From NCBI RefSeq assembly GCF_006968745.1, contig NZ_CP030118.1, forward strand, positions 3,422,674-3,486,673: a stretch of 64,000 nt of DNA, read 5' to 3'. The position numbers and the translations under genes are program-made. Each line of letters starts with the position of its first letter. The first letter of the stretch is position 1. Under the pieces are notes generated by a model, which worked only from the letters and a program-made list of their open reading frames with translations, was not told the DNA's origin and ran no database searches. This DNA is from Brasilonema sennae CENA114. GTDB lineage: Bacteria > Cyanobacteriota > Cyanobacteriia > Cyanobacteriales > Nostocaceae. Shown piece by piece: positions 1 through 8,919 of this stretch.

Positions 1-176
1 CCCCGTTGTAGCACCTGCCGTGGTTTCCCCCATGAGCGACTGCCGAAAGGGTTTCCCGACTTGATGCGTCTGGCGTCAACTGGCGAACCCGGAGGGCTTC
101 GGTGCAGGGTACTTTAGTTCAAGGCGTACTCAGGGGGAGGTGCAAGATCTAAGGAAAGGCTCTTGCCGATCAACAC

Positions 177-352
177 AAACCCAACTTCAATAGATATAAT
201 TTCAGTATTGTCTCGACTGTTGCCATCAATTTGATTGTTCCTGTTGGCTGACTTTTCCTTTGAATGTCTTACTATTGCTTCTACTTTTTATTCAAGGGTT
301 TTTCCACAAAGGCTCTGGCCTTTGGAACATAAACCCAACTTCAATAGACATA
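177..352. repeat. Pair of 22-bp direct repeats upstream of hhoA
   Basis: The motif AAACCCAACTTCAATAGA(t/c)ATA occurs at 177-198 and 331-352, each about 30 bp after a similar AAAGGCTCT(t/g)G(g/c)C stretch. The rest of 1-429 is non-coding. The first 130 bases are GC-rich repeat material (CCCCGTTGTAG, GGCGAACCCGGAGGG), and 147-160 carries GGTGCAAGATCTAA, a motif that recurs near 54.3 and 57.7 kb. I see no gene in 1-429. Confidence 0.6.
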
Positions 353-429
353 GGACTTATACAGTAAGACTTTTCACAATGGTGTCATATCTGTGTAACA
401 GTATCGTCACAAAGTTTTTTTAAATTGGA

Positions 430-1695
430 ATGGTATCTAGAAAATCTTACAGAAACAAAATGTATAAGAAACCCAGTGATGACAGTCACAATTCTTTAAA
501 CCATAATACTGCTGGTTGGAGAAAAACAGCTTTTCATTTATCGTTAGTTTTACTCGGCTCTGGGATGACGTTTGCGGGCGGCTACTTAGCATCTCACTCA
601 CAACAAGTAAGTGAAAATGCATCTAACCTTGCTGTGAGTCCAGCAAATGCTGCTCTGCCAATACCACCGAATTCAGACGGTACTAGCTTTGTTACAAAGG
701 TTGTGCAAAGGGTAGGACCAGCTGTCGTGCGGATTGATTCTTCGCGAACAGTCAAAACCCAGTTACCAGAGCAATTTAACGATCCGTTTTTCCGTCAATT
801 CTTTGGATCTGCACTACCACAGCAACAAAGAAGGCAGGAACGGGGGACTGGTTCAGGTTTTATAATTGGTGCTGACGGTCGGATTCTGACCAATGCTCAC
901 GTAGTGGATGGTGCAGACACAGTAACAGTAACGCTCAAGGATGGACGCACTTATAAAGGTAAAGTGCTGGGCAAAGATGAACTGACAGATGTGGCTGTTG
1001 TTAAAATTCAAGCAGATAAACTGCCAACGGTGGCATTGGGTAACTCAAACCAGCTACAACCCGGAGACTGGGCGATCGCTATTGGTAACCCCCTTGGTTT
1101 GGGTAACACCGTCACTACTGGAATCATTAGTGCAACAGGTCGCACTAGCAATCAGATTGGTTCTCCCGACAGAAGAGTAGAATATCTTCAAACAGACGCA
1201 GCAATTAACCCTGGTAACTCTGGCGGGCCTCTAATTAATGCCCAAGGGCAAGTTATAGGGATGAACACAGCCATCATCCAAGGAGCACAAGGACTGGGCT
1301 TTGCGATTCCTATCAATACAGCGCAACGAATTTCTAATCAACTGATAGCGACGGGCAAAGTACAACATCCTTATTTAGGAATTCAGATGGTAGGATTAAC
1401 GCCCGAGTTGAAACAAAACATCAACTCTGACCCCAACAGCGGTTTGAGTGTTGATCAAGATCATGGCGTATTAGTTGTCAAAGTTATGCCCAACTCACCA
1501 GCAGCCAGAGCAGGGATACGTGCTGGTGATGTTATCCAAAAACTTGACGGTAAAGCAGTGACAGACGCAACCTCTGTTCAAAATGCAGTCGAAAATAGCC
1601 AAGTTGGAGCAAATGTAAGCATGGAATTGCATCGCAATGGGCAAAATCTCAATTTGGCTGTGCGTCCCGGTGCTTTTCCAATTCAAGCGCAATAA
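430..1695 (+). CDS. hhoA: HhoA/HhoB/HtrA-type (Deg) serine protease
   Basis: Envelope serine endoprotease of the Deg family, which degrades damaged periplasmic or thylakoid-lumen proteins. Residues 33-53 form one membrane anchor or signal segment (LSLVLLGSGMTFAGG). The trypsin-like domain has H157 (TNAHVV), D187 (TDVAVV) and S264 (NPGNSGGPL). One PDZ domain follows at about 305-410. Length (421 aa) and the single PDZ fit cyanobacterial HhoA/HhoB rather than two-PDZ DegP. An alternative start is M11. It is monocistronic and ends at a strong terminator. The symbol follows family resemblance; HhoA, HhoB and HtrA cannot be told apart with certainty here. Confidence 0.92.
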   Translation: MVSRKSYRNKMYKKPSDDSHNSLNHNTAGWRKTAFHLSLVLLGSGMTFAGGYLASHSQQVSENASNLAVSPANAALPIPPNSDGTSFVTKVVQRVGPAVVRIDSSRTVKTQLPEQFNDPFFRQFFGSALPQQQRRQERGTGSGFIIGADGRILTNAHVVDGADTVTVTLKDGRTYKGKVLGKDELTDVAVVKIQADKLPTVALGNSNQLQPGDWAIAIGNPLGLGNTVTTGIISATGRTSNQIGSPDRRVEYLQTDAAINPGNSGGPLINAQGQVIGMNTAIIQGAQGLGFAIPINTAQRISNQLIATGKVQHPYLGIQMVGLTPELKQNINSDPNSGLSVDQDHGVLVVKVMPNSPAARAGIRAGDVIQKLDGKAVTDATSVQNAVENSQVGANVSMELHRNGQNLNLAVRPGAFPIQAQ

Positions 1696-1723
1696 GCCTT
1701 TTGCTTTCAAATAACTTATGTAC

Positions 1724-1755
1724 GGGATGAGCATCTTGCTCATCCCTATTTTTTA
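1724..1755 (+). terminator. Rho-independent terminator of hhoA
   Basis: Perfect 10-bp stem GGGATGAGCA / TGCTCATCCC (1724-1733 and 1737-1746) with a TCT loop, then a T-rich run at 1749-1755, 29 bases after the hhoA stop. The stem sequence is itself of the GAGCATCTTGCTC palindromic repeat type, seen again near 54.4 kb. Confidence 0.85.
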
Positions 1756-1790
1756 TCTATAAGACTCCTCCGCAGATTTTTGAACGACAC

Positions 1791-1855
1791 GTAAGGTGGG
1801 CAGTGCTTAGCAAAACCCGGATGTAGTCAGCAAAATACGGTAAGCACTGCCCACC
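1791..1855. repeat. Palindromic intergenic repeat interrupted by an IS (left part)
   Basis: The left arm GTAAGGTGGGCAGTGC (1791-1806) pairs 15/16 with GCACTGCCCACCCTAC at 3770-3785, on the far side of the IS. Without the IS and one copy of its duplicated target, 1791-1855 plus 3782-3785 forms one hairpin repeat of about 70 bp. Confidence 0.75.
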
Positions 1856-3769
1856 CAGCCCTTTCAACGCGAACAAATGAACTAGGATTTTGAAATCTAA
1901 AACCCTGTGCCAGTCAGGAATCTGAGGTACAACTTCGATGTATCCTCAAGATATAAGGGCGAGTTTGGGTGTCAAGATGCTACGCTCCATTTTTGAACAA
2001 TTTGTCCAAGAAAGTCCAGTAAGTGTAATGGCACGAGGATTAATGGAGCGTGTATTTGCCCCGGAACGGATGGATAAATTATTTGAAACTCACGCGAAAG
2101 TACAGCACCAGCAAGAATTACTATTTTCCAGCCAAGTAGATTTGATGAGTTTGGTGGTGTGTGGAATTCAAAAATCGGTTCATGCCGCCTATAAAGCCAG
2201 AGCAACAAACCTGATTGTGAGCACCACAGCACTATATAAAAAGCTCTGCGGTGTAGAACTGAGTGTGAGTCAAGCATTGGTAAGAGAAACAGCGAGCGAT
2301 TTGCGAGTGCTAATTGAAATCATGGGTGGAGAACAGCCAAATCCACTACCAGGATATCGGCATAAAATTGTAGATGGGACTTGTTTGGCTGCTACAGACC
2401 ATCGATTAGATGCAATTCGTTTATTTGCAGCTAAAGCTTTGCCAGGTAAAGCAATAGTTGTATTAGATCCACTATCAAAACTGGTAATAGATATTATTCT
2501 TTGTCAAGATGGTCATGCAAATGAGCGGAGTTTATTTGATAATGTGCTGTCTGGTGTACAACCAAACGATGTTTGGACTGGAGACCGGAATTTTTGCACA
2601 GCCAAGTTTCTGTGGACGATTGCACAGCAAAAAGCTTTCTTTGTGATTCGGCAACATGGGTCTTTAGGTTGGACAGAACTGAGCACCTTAAGAGCTTTGG
2701 GTCAAACCGATACAGGAAATCTTTTTGAGCAGTGCATCGAAATTTGTTACGAGGGAAATCGTTTAAAATGCCGACGAGTTGTGCTGAAGTTGTTTGTGCC
2801 AACACGAGACAAAGAATGGGAAATAGCGATTTTGACAAACTTACCCTTAAGCCACGCTGATGCGGCAAAAATAGCCGAGTTATATCGTAATCGTTGGAGT
2901 CTAGAAACCCTTTTTCAAACCGTAACTGAAAATTTTAACGCCGAAATTCAAACGTTAGCCTATCCTAAAGCTGCCCTGTTCTCGTTTTCGATGGCGTTAG
3001 TAACATACAACATTCTCGCCACTCTAAAAGCCGCCTTAGGAAGCGTACATGGCATCGCCAAAATTGATGCAGGTTTGTCTGATTTCTACTTAGTAGATGA
3101 AATTCAAGGCACATATCGCGGGATGATGATTGCTATTCCATCCCAGCAGTGGGAAATATTCAGGACATATTCTTTAGACCAAATGGGACAACTTTTACAA
3201 CAGCTGGCGACTGGCGTGAATCTCAAACGTTTTCTCAAAGCCATAAGAAGTCCGAAGAAAAAACGCCAACCTTTAATTGTTGATCATAGACATCGTCATG
3301 TTTCGACTGCACGCCTTTTAGATATCTATTGAGATAAGTAATCTTTTTTTGAGCCTGTCGCAGCGAAGCGGTTCGCAGCGCGTTGCGGGGGTTCCCCCCG
3401 TTGTAGCGACTGCGAACCCGAAGGGTGAGTGACCGCCACGACAGGCGATGCCGCTTCACTCGCTATTTTGATAGCGGCGGTCGCTCAGCGACAGGCAACG
3501 GGGGGAGTCCTGAGGGAGGGCGCAGCCCCCCTCGTGCCTCCTGGAGACAACTCGAGCATTTCCGCTTGTTCGCTCATCACACCTTTTGCTCACGCCTAAG
3601 CGAAGTTTCTACTGTCGATGGCGATCGCCGATTTTTAGTCTCAACTCCACTCATAACTCTCAGAGTTAACACACGCTAAAATTGGTCGAAAATATCTATT
3701 TTCCTACTCATCTGCAACTTGTGTCATTGGAATGACTCACTAGTTCATTTGTTCGCGTTGAAAGGGCTG
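1856..3769 (+). mobile_element. Complete IS4-family insertion sequence (1914 bp)
   Basis: Both ends are defined. A perfect 30-bp inverted repeat lies at 1856-1885 and 3740-3769 (outer end CAGCCCTTTCAACGCG). The element is flanked by a 12-bp direct repeat GCACTGCCCACC at 1844-1855 and 3770-3781, the length expected for IS4-family target duplications. It encodes one transposase (1938-3332). The 400 bp downstream of the gene (3353-3560) is unusually GC-rich and palindromic, with GCGGGGGTTCCCCCC-type small repeats resembling the first bases of the window, so the element has probably picked up host repeats. Confidence 0.9.
1938..3332 (+). CDS. IS4-family DDE transposase
   Basis: 464-residue transposase. 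The catalytic triad can be read as D146 (VDGT), D216 (TGDRNF) and E323 within YRNRWSLETLF, the YREK-like motif of IS4. The C-terminal helices after the E motif (ALVTYNILATL) are also typical. The reading frame is intact and lies inside perfect terminal repeats with a matching target duplication, so the element looks recently inserted and possibly active. It is transcribed in the same direction as hhoA but sits behind the hhoA terminator. Confidence 0.93.
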   Translation: MYPQDIRASLGVKMLRSIFEQFVQESPVSVMARGLMERVFAPERMDKLFETHAKVQHQQELLFSSQVDLMSLVVCGIQKSVHAAYKARATNLIVSTTALYKKLCGVELSVSQALVRETASDLRVLIEIMGGEQPNPLPGYRHKIVDGTCLAATDHRLDAIRLFAAKALPGKAIVVLDPLSKLVIDIILCQDGHANERSLFDNVLSGVQPNDVWTGDRNFCTAKFLWTIAQQKAFFVIRQHGSLGWTELSTLRALGQTDTGNLFEQCIEICYEGNRLKCRRVVLKLFVPTRDKEWEIAILTNLPLSHADAAKIAELYRNRWSLETLFQTVTENFNAEIQTLAYPKAALFSFSMALVTYNILATLKAALGSVHGIAKIDAGLSDFYLVDEIQGTYRGMMIAIPSQQWEIFRTYSLDQMGQLLQQLATGVNLKRFLKAIRSPKKKRQPLIVDHRHRHVSTARLLDIY

Positions 3770-3782
3770 GCACTGCCCACCC

Positions 3783-4189
3783 TACAATACTTTTGACTTT
3801 TGTTGAGCAGTTCTATTTCATTTGCGTTGGCGTAGCCTGCGCTGTGCGCTTAAAAACAAGGTACATTTGTACATTCTTCTTCCCTCTTAAGCGTTCCCGT
3901 TCGGACGTTCGGCGAACCCTGTTAAGCGTTAAGCGCCTCAACGAGTAATTTCACAACTCCTGCATGGATTGCTATATCAGTATAGTTGTGATCAGTTTTA
4001 GCTAGTAATCAAACCACAAGTTACTAGAAAATACCTCAAGAGTTCTTATTTTTCTTAACGTGAATAGCAAGCATTATAGTTCGCAGACTGTATTTTTTGT
4101 TGAGATGTAATGGTAGATGCAAAATCTCAGTTGATTTTATTGATAACAATTATGACACGCAAAAATACAGTCCAGTCCTATAAAACTAG
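3783..4189. other. Non-coding spacer with small repeats
   Basis: No gene seen. It contains GTTCGGACGTTCGGCGAACC and CCCTGTTAAGCGTTAAGCG (about 3925-3943). The latter is shared with the two MITE copies near 10.9 and 53.2 kb. The rest is AT-rich and featureless. Confidence 0.6.
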
Positions 4190-4465
4190 CTAACCCATGT
4201 AAAGTGCAACACTGAAGGCAAAGACTGCGACTATGACAGGCATCATAGTACTAAACTCTACTTTCCGTGTTGTCAATATTTTTACAAAAGACATAGGAAC
4301 AATGATGGGCCATAAAACTGTAGTAATGAAAAGTATCACAGTAGACAAAAATTTTTCTTCTGGCGAATAACTAGGGTGACGGAGAAAGAATCTTAACCAA
4401 TTAATCAAAAAATAGCCAGTCATCAGTAGGTAGTTAATAATAAAAGCCAATTGCACTTTATTCAC
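4190..4465 (-). CDS. Small three-helix membrane protein, unknown function
   Basis: About 91 residues with three hydrophobic segments: IINYLLMTGYFLINWL, STVILFITTVLWPIIVPM and MMPVIVAVFAFSVALYMG. The start is set at a GTG (MNKVQLAF...) because AAAGGAG lies 8 bases upstream of it. The more distal ATG at 4504 would place this ribosome-binding site inside the gene. It resembles cyanobacterial hypothetical membrane proteins, but I do not recognise a family. It stands alone between long AT-rich spacers. Confidence 0.65.
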   Translation of the reverse strand: MNKVQLAFIINYLLMTGYFLINWLRFFLRHPSYSPEEKFLSTVILFITTVLWPIIVPMSFVKILTTRKVEFSTMMPVIVAVFAFSVALYMG

Positions 4466-5158
4466 GGTAGCGACTCCTTTAGTTATCAAAGGTTTAGAAA
4501 ACATAGTTTAGATTCATTTATGACACCAGTTCATCAGTACAACCAAGAGAATTTTCAAACGGCTGTCTATTGGTGAAGCAGATGCATAAAACTCTTCTAG
4601 AATTTAGCTAAATGTTAATCTAACCGTAAAAAATTCCCAATCAGTACATACACTTACTTAATAAAAAATTGAATAAAATAGAAATCTTACGGAGATGTTT
4701 TAACCATCTTACTTTTGTGTCTCCACAAATTAGAAAAATTACTGATTTATTATAATTATTTTATCCTTTGTATAGTATAAATGTGAAAATTGACAAAAAT
4801 ATAATTCATATATCAAAAAATAACTTTAAGGAAGCTTCTACCAAGAAACTTTATACTAATTCATAAGTAAAGTCACAGTTTTCAATATCAATACACTTAC
4901 ATCAATACATTTACAGAGATATAAAAATAAAAAAGTATTATTTAAAAGAGTAGTTTGACAATAGTAGACGTTATTTATGTCTTTTTATACCAATATTTCA
5001 TTATTATAAAATTGAAGATTTCTTGAGATTAATACTACATATCCCAAGAAAAAAGAAACCCTGCGTTATTAATACAACACAGGCAAAGAGAAATTTATGC
5101 TACACAAAGACTTGGATAATGGGTCAATAGTGCTTAAGCTAAACCGAAACAGGTGGTG
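4466..5158. other. AT-rich spacer, no gene seen
   Basis: Strongly AT-rich DNA upstream of the small membrane protein gene, with no reading frame, RNA signature or clear terminator that I can support. It is the left part of a gene-poor 1.4-kb interval. Confidence 0.5.
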
Positions 5159-5272
5159 ATGGATTATAGTGATTCTGAGGCTGTAACTGAGCAGGTTATG
5201 CGTCGCCAATACGATTCCTATACAGATCTACCATCAAAAAACTGGCTTTTATATGCTTATTTGCTTGATTAA
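5159..5272 (+). CDS. Possible 37-residue ORF
   Basis: ATG at 5159 follows AGGTGG closely and the frame runs 37 codons (begins MDYSDSEAVTEQVMRRQ, ends LYAYLLD). Acidic N-terminus, aromatic C-terminus. It may be a small gene or the front of a truncated one. No family is recognised, and chance cannot be excluded at this length. Confidence 0.25.
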   Translation: MDYSDSEAVTEQVMRRQYDSYTDLPSKNWLLYAYLLD

Positions 5273-5382
5273 AAGGAAATAGAGTAGTTTCCAGTTCTAA
5301 ATTTTTCAATTTTTGAATTTTGAGATTGCGTCGCAACGCTGACGCAACGCTAAGCGATTTTGAATTATTTATGGAGTATGCT

Positions 5383-5484
5383 TTAATCTTGAGAGTTATT
5401 CTGTGGAAATAGGTAAGCTATAGCAGCTCCACCAAATAGAGTAAGTAAACTTACTAAAAAGGCTGCAAAGAAATAAGAAAACAT
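5383..5484 (-). CDS. 33-residue single-pass membrane peptide
   Basis: The frame encodes MFSYFFAAFLVSLLTLFGG followed by AAIAYLFPQNNSQD. It has one continuous transmembrane helix (about residues 3-26) and a short polar C-terminal tail. GGTGA lies 6-7 bases before the ATG. Size and architecture are like the tiny single-helix subunits of photosystems, cytochrome b6f and NDH-1, but the sequence matches none of PetL/M/N, PsbX/30 or PsaM that I can recall. It lies alone in an AT-rich spacer. Confidence 0.5.
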   Translation of the reverse strand: MFSYFFAAFLVSLLTLFGGAAIAYLFPQNNSQD

Positions 5485-5655
5485 AATAATCACCAAATTT
5501 CAGTGTTATTAACTAAGGTTTACCTGATAAATTCTGAACCAATCAGTCAGTATTCTTGGCAGAAACCTTAGTGTTGACTACTTTTAAAGTACCAAGTGGA
5601 TATGACACAGGTATGACCCCACTGTGTCAATAGCTTGTATATTTAGTGCAATAAA

Positions 5656-5838
5656 ATGATTAACCTCATGCTCAATTTAAAGATTGCACTGCTTGAAATC
5701 CTACGTCATTAAAAAACTGAAAAATCTCCTACCCCAGCGGGAGAGACAGTTGTCTACCTTTGGTTAACATCAAAGCAGCGCTGGCGAACTCCGGCACTGT
5801 TTCCTCGTGACTACTTCTTTTGGAAGTTTATCTATTGA
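5656..5838 (+). pseudogene. Possible small gene split by an in-frame TAA
   Basis: From ATG 5656 the frame reads MINLMLNLKIALLEILRH, then TAA at 5710-5712. It continues in the same frame for 41 codons ending TPALFPRDYFFWKFIY before TGA at 5836. The downstream part is rich in Trp, Tyr and Phe and looks protein-like. It may be a small gene with a nonsense mutation, or a chance open frame. Confidence 0.25.
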
Positions 5839-5877
5839 TAACATTCTTGCGGTTCTGCCCAACCGACAAATTACAAA

Positions 5878-6744
5878 CTATTTTCTTTTAGGAATCACAT
5901 ATCTTATCCCACCTTTAACACCAACAGTATCACCCTTGTAACGAGGGATAATATGAATACTGGCGTGCATCATATTTTGACCTGCATCTCGATTGATGTT
6001 CATTCCCACATTGAAACCATCCGGTTCAAATTCTTTGCCGAGAATTTCTTGCACTCTGTTAACCATAAACCAACAAGCAGATTGCTCTTTAAACGGTAGC
6101 TCAAAATAATTACTCACGTGACGTTTTGGAACAACCAGAACATGACCTTTACTCACGGGATAGCCATCAAACATAGCATAAGCAGTTGCTGATTCGGTTA
6201 GAATAGTTAAATTTTTATAAGGATTACAAAATATACAATTACAATTATTAGATGTGTTTGCTTGTAAGTTATAATGCATATACTCATATATCTCGCAAGA
6301 CTCATCTAAGTAGATGGATTTAAAAGGAAGTTTGACAATGCACTGATATGTAGGTTTTTTGTGGATATAATGTTCTCGAAAGCCTTCTCTTCTTAAATCC
6401 CTTCTAACTGCATAATATGCTTTTCCTCCAGGCTTCAATAGGTTCGATATTCTCATGAGAACATCCGCTTGTTCTTCAGGAAATAAAACATTTAAAACAT
6501 AAAAGCAAATTATTGTGTCAAATTTCTCATGAGGATATTCTGGAAAATAATAAGGATCATAACCGGTAACATCAAATCCTTTTTTTCGCAATAATTTAAC
6601 ATCATTGCCCAAGCCGCAGCCAAAATCTAGAATTTTGACTTTATCTTGAAGTAGATTCTTATCTAACAAAAACTGTGCAGGTACTGATAGATGAATTCTT
6701 TCTATTGCTGTAAGGTGGCTGAATAGATTTTTTTGCTTTTTCAT
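5878..6744 (-). CDS. SAM-dependent methyltransferase fused to HIT domain
   Basis: 288-residue two-domain protein. Residues 30-125 are a class I methyltransferase: ILDFGCGLGND is motif I (G42, G44, G46) with D63 of GYDPYY at the end of strand 2. Residues 168-285 are a HIT domain: CNCIFCNP, AYAMFDGYPVSKGHVLVVPKRH, GFNVGMNINRDAGQ, then HASIHIIPRYKGD. HIT proteins hydrolyse or transfer nucleotides from nucleoside phosphates. Here the usual H-x-H-x-H reads H260-A-S262-I-H264, so the middle His, normally the nucleophile, is Ser. The fused methyltransferase lacks a recognisable target-recognition region, so the substrate is unknown. Isolated gene with long spacers on both sides. Confidence 0.85.
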   Translation of the reverse strand: MKKQKNLFSHLTAIERIHLSVPAQFLLDKNLLQDKVKILDFGCGLGNDVKLLRKKGFDVTGYDPYYFPEYPHEKFDTIICFYVLNVLFPEEQADVLMRISNLLKPGGKAYYAVRRDLRREGFREHYIHKKPTYQCIVKLPFKSIYLDESCEIYEYMHYNLQANTSNNCNCIFCNPYKNLTILTESATAYAMFDGYPVSKGHVLVVPKRHVSNYFELPFKEQSACWFMVNRVQEILGKEFEPDGFNVGMNINRDAGQNMMHASIHIIPRYKGDTVGVKGGIRYVIPKRK

Positions 6745-7212
6745 GGAAACATAAATTTTCTTTTAATTAAGTAGCCGACATGACGAATTCGTCACCTGAA
6801 GGAAAGAATAAAAGATAATAGTTTATTTTTTGCTTCTGGATAGCTACCCTCTGCCCTTTTCAAGCTAGTTTGCACAAATTAACTAGCAAGTATCTTATTT
6901 AGAGACACTTGCTAGGAAACAGCAAAGCCCTTGAGTGTGCATGCAACAAGCGCGTTCTGTCGAGGCGATTGGCGTCGCGTTTACCCTCATTGGTAAGAGT
7001 ATTAGCTATTGTTATACGGTTTTCATTGACATAGTGCTATTTTATACTTTTTAATCCGCAGATGAAACCAGCACTAACACTTATGCTTTATATACTCAAA
7101 AGCAGTCGCAAGTAAGGATACTGTTTACAGTAATTTCTTTAGAACAAGCAAATCTAGATTTCTCGCAAGAAAGAATCTATCTCTGTTTTGTGACTCCCAG
7201 TGATTCAAACAT

Positions 7213-7435
7213 TTAGTGGCGAAAACTCGTGTCTACTCTTTGGGTAACTTCTCCCAGTTCTACCTTCACCAAGTTATCCCTCGCAGCAATCGTGAGGTAA
7301 AGGGAAATCCCACAATCAACCGCCGCCATAACTAACCCCGCTGATAAAGTTTTAGTCCCGCCAGGTAGTCAGCCATAATCTCATGGCTTGCTTCTTGCTG
7401 CAAATTGGGGATGAATTAGTGAATTACCAGGGTGA
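7213..7435 (-). pseudogene. Frameshifted C-terminal gene remnant
   Basis: On the minus strand, ...NLQQEASHEIMADYLAG shifts frame into GTKTLSAGLVMAAVDCGIS and then LYLTIAARDNLVKVELGEVT, ending QRVDTSFRH before TAA at 7213-7215. The two pieces read as one protein tail with a one-base frameshift. No family recognised. The remainder of 6745-7593 shows only small hairpins (for example CTAGCAAGT / ACTTGCTAG near 6880-6915) and no intact gene. Confidence 0.35.
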
Positions 7436-7593
7436 TTGACGATCCTAGGCTCATGAAAACATTGCGCTTACCTCATTTATGCTTACGGTAGGCTGCGCGA
7501 AGACATAAATAGGATGATCTTTCATACAAAAATTGTGGGGACGACAAGCGATCGCCCCCACACTTCTAGCTAAACCTAGTCAACAGATTTACC

Positions 7594-7902
7594 TTACTTC
7601 TTTTTCATATCCTGAGCCATTTTTCGGTAGTAGTCCATTTGAGGATTGGGACGAGGATTAGAAGTCGCTGGAGTTTCACTGGCTTTTGAAGGCTCAGTTT
7701 TAATTGATTGTTGTGTTGTTTCTCGTTTTATACCCTGTATTTGGTCAGCTTCTAGAAAATATCCAGCATCGGAAACCCCAAAAAGCTTACCGAAGACACC
7801 AAAGATCTTTCCGATAAAATTAGAGATACTTCCAAAAACAACAGAGAAAAAGCCTCCAATGCGAAGAAAAAAATTTTGAAAAACTTGTTTTAAACTAGAC
7901 AT
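7594..7902 (-). CDS. Conserved cyanobacterial hypothetical protein
   Basis: 102 residues. An amphipathic or hydrophobic N-terminal half rich in Phe, Gly and Ile (FFLRIGGFFSVVFGSISNF) is followed by a polar, Pro/Thr-rich linker and a C-terminal MDYYRKMAQDMKKK tail. The first 45 residues may associate with membrane. No catalytic motif is visible. Divergent from the VOC gene, whose start is about 58 bp away, so the two probably share a promoter region. Confidence 0.65.
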   Translation of the reverse strand: MSSLKQVFQNFFLRIGGFFSVVFGSISNFIGKIFGVFGKLFGVSDAGYFLEADQIQGIKRETTQQSIKTEPSKASETPATSNPRPNPQMDYYRKMAQDMKKK

Positions 7903-7960
7903 GGTAGTGTATCCCGTAACTACATACTATTATTTTGACTTACGAGATAGAAATCTGTTG

Positions 7961-8329
7961 ATGTTTAAGGGTATTCAAGCCATCTTTTTTTTTGTAGATG
8001 ACGTTGTTGCAGCAGCAACTTGGTATAGTAAACTTCTAAATGCACCACTTAAGTATTTTCACACTGATAACGAAATACGAGGAGCGCTCATAGAAGTCGG
8101 TAGCATAGATATGTTTTTTCATGTCGCAGATGAAAAAATGCGTCCTGGAAACGCCGGACAAGTAGCATACTGGCGTGTAAACGACTTTTATCAAGCAGTA
8201 GATCATGCTCAAAAGCACGGGGCTAAACTTTATCGAGGTCCGTTGACAATTGAGGAGAACCAAGCTATTTGTCAGATGTGGGATCCGTTTGGCAATCTTT
8301 TTGGTATGCAAGGTTTGATATTGGTGTAA
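7961..8329 (+). CDS. VOC (glyoxalase/bleomycin resistance) family protein
   Basis: 122 residues, one vicinal-oxygen-chelate module with paired beta-alpha-beta-beta-beta units: IQAIFFFVDDVVAAATWYSK, then YWRVNDFYQAVDHAQKHG and WDPFGNLFGMQG. This is the size of a single-domain VOC protein, which dimerises to form metal or ligand sites. Substrate unknown. An upstream ATG at 7901 would add 20 residues overlapping the divergent gene start. M at 7961 begins just before the first beta strand and is preferred. Confidence 0.8.
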   Translation: MFKGIQAIFFFVDDVVAAATWYSKLLNAPLKYFHTDNEIRGALIEVGSIDMFFHVADEKMRPGNAGQVAYWRVNDFYQAVDHAQKHGAKLYRGPLTIEENQAICQMWDPFGNLFGMQGLILV

Positions 8330-8468
8330 CCCAAACCTATGTGTTGAATTGATGCAAGCAAAACAAGTGGGAAATTGTCTGGGTGGGTTGACAAACCAAG
8401 TTTAAACCAAGTCGAAGATATCAACACTGGATAACACAAAGTTTGTCAATTTCCCCTCTGGTGGATTT

Positions 8469-8807
8469 TTAGTCTTCATCAAGAGCGGGGAAAGCTTCCT
8501 CAAACCGCCACAACTCATTTTTATTTTGAATGAACCAAGTACGGGTCTTTGGAGTTAATTTGCTCCAAATTTCTTCGATGGGTACGTGGGGAGATGAATA
8601 CTGATACTCTTGACCTAGCGCTTTCAAATTTGGCGCAACATCATCAGGAATACCGAAATCTTTCCAGTCAATTTCTGTGTATATTCCAGATACTCCCTTA
8701 GCAGGATCGGAAATTAACTGGGCAGCCCTAATTAAGTCAGCAAAGTGTACTGGCTTGAGGTTATTTATCTCTTGAATTTGGAGTGATTCGTTATCTTTTT
8801 GAGACAT
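8469..8807 (-). CDS. Cyanobacterial hypothetical protein
   Basis: 112 residues, acidic and soluble, with no signal or membrane segment. Phrases such as FADLIRAAQLISDPAKGVSG and LTPKTRTWFIQNKNELWRFE look like a conserved small globular domain, but I cannot assign a function. Start taken at ATG (MSQKDNE); a GTG two codons upstream is possible. Unlinked to its neighbours by strand or spacing. Confidence 0.65.
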   Translation of the reverse strand: MSQKDNESLQIQEINNLKPVHFADLIRAAQLISDPAKGVSGIYTEIDWKDFGIPDDVAPNLKALGQEYQYSSPHVPIEEIWSKLTPKTRTWFIQNKNELWRFEEAFPALDED

Positions 8808-8919
8808 CGTCACTAACGTTGGTGAAAAGTAAGTTGTTCATTGGACTTACCGCCAGAGATATTCACCTCGATGTCTCTAGTTTAGCGCAAAGTATCAGAT
8901 GAAATGATAATTGATTTAG

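Noticed and set aside
235..423. 62-codon plus-strand frame before hhoA
   Set aside because: Composition is unlike a protein (Phe/Ser/Cys-rich), it spans one of the direct repeats, and it has no ribosome-binding site or recognisable domain.
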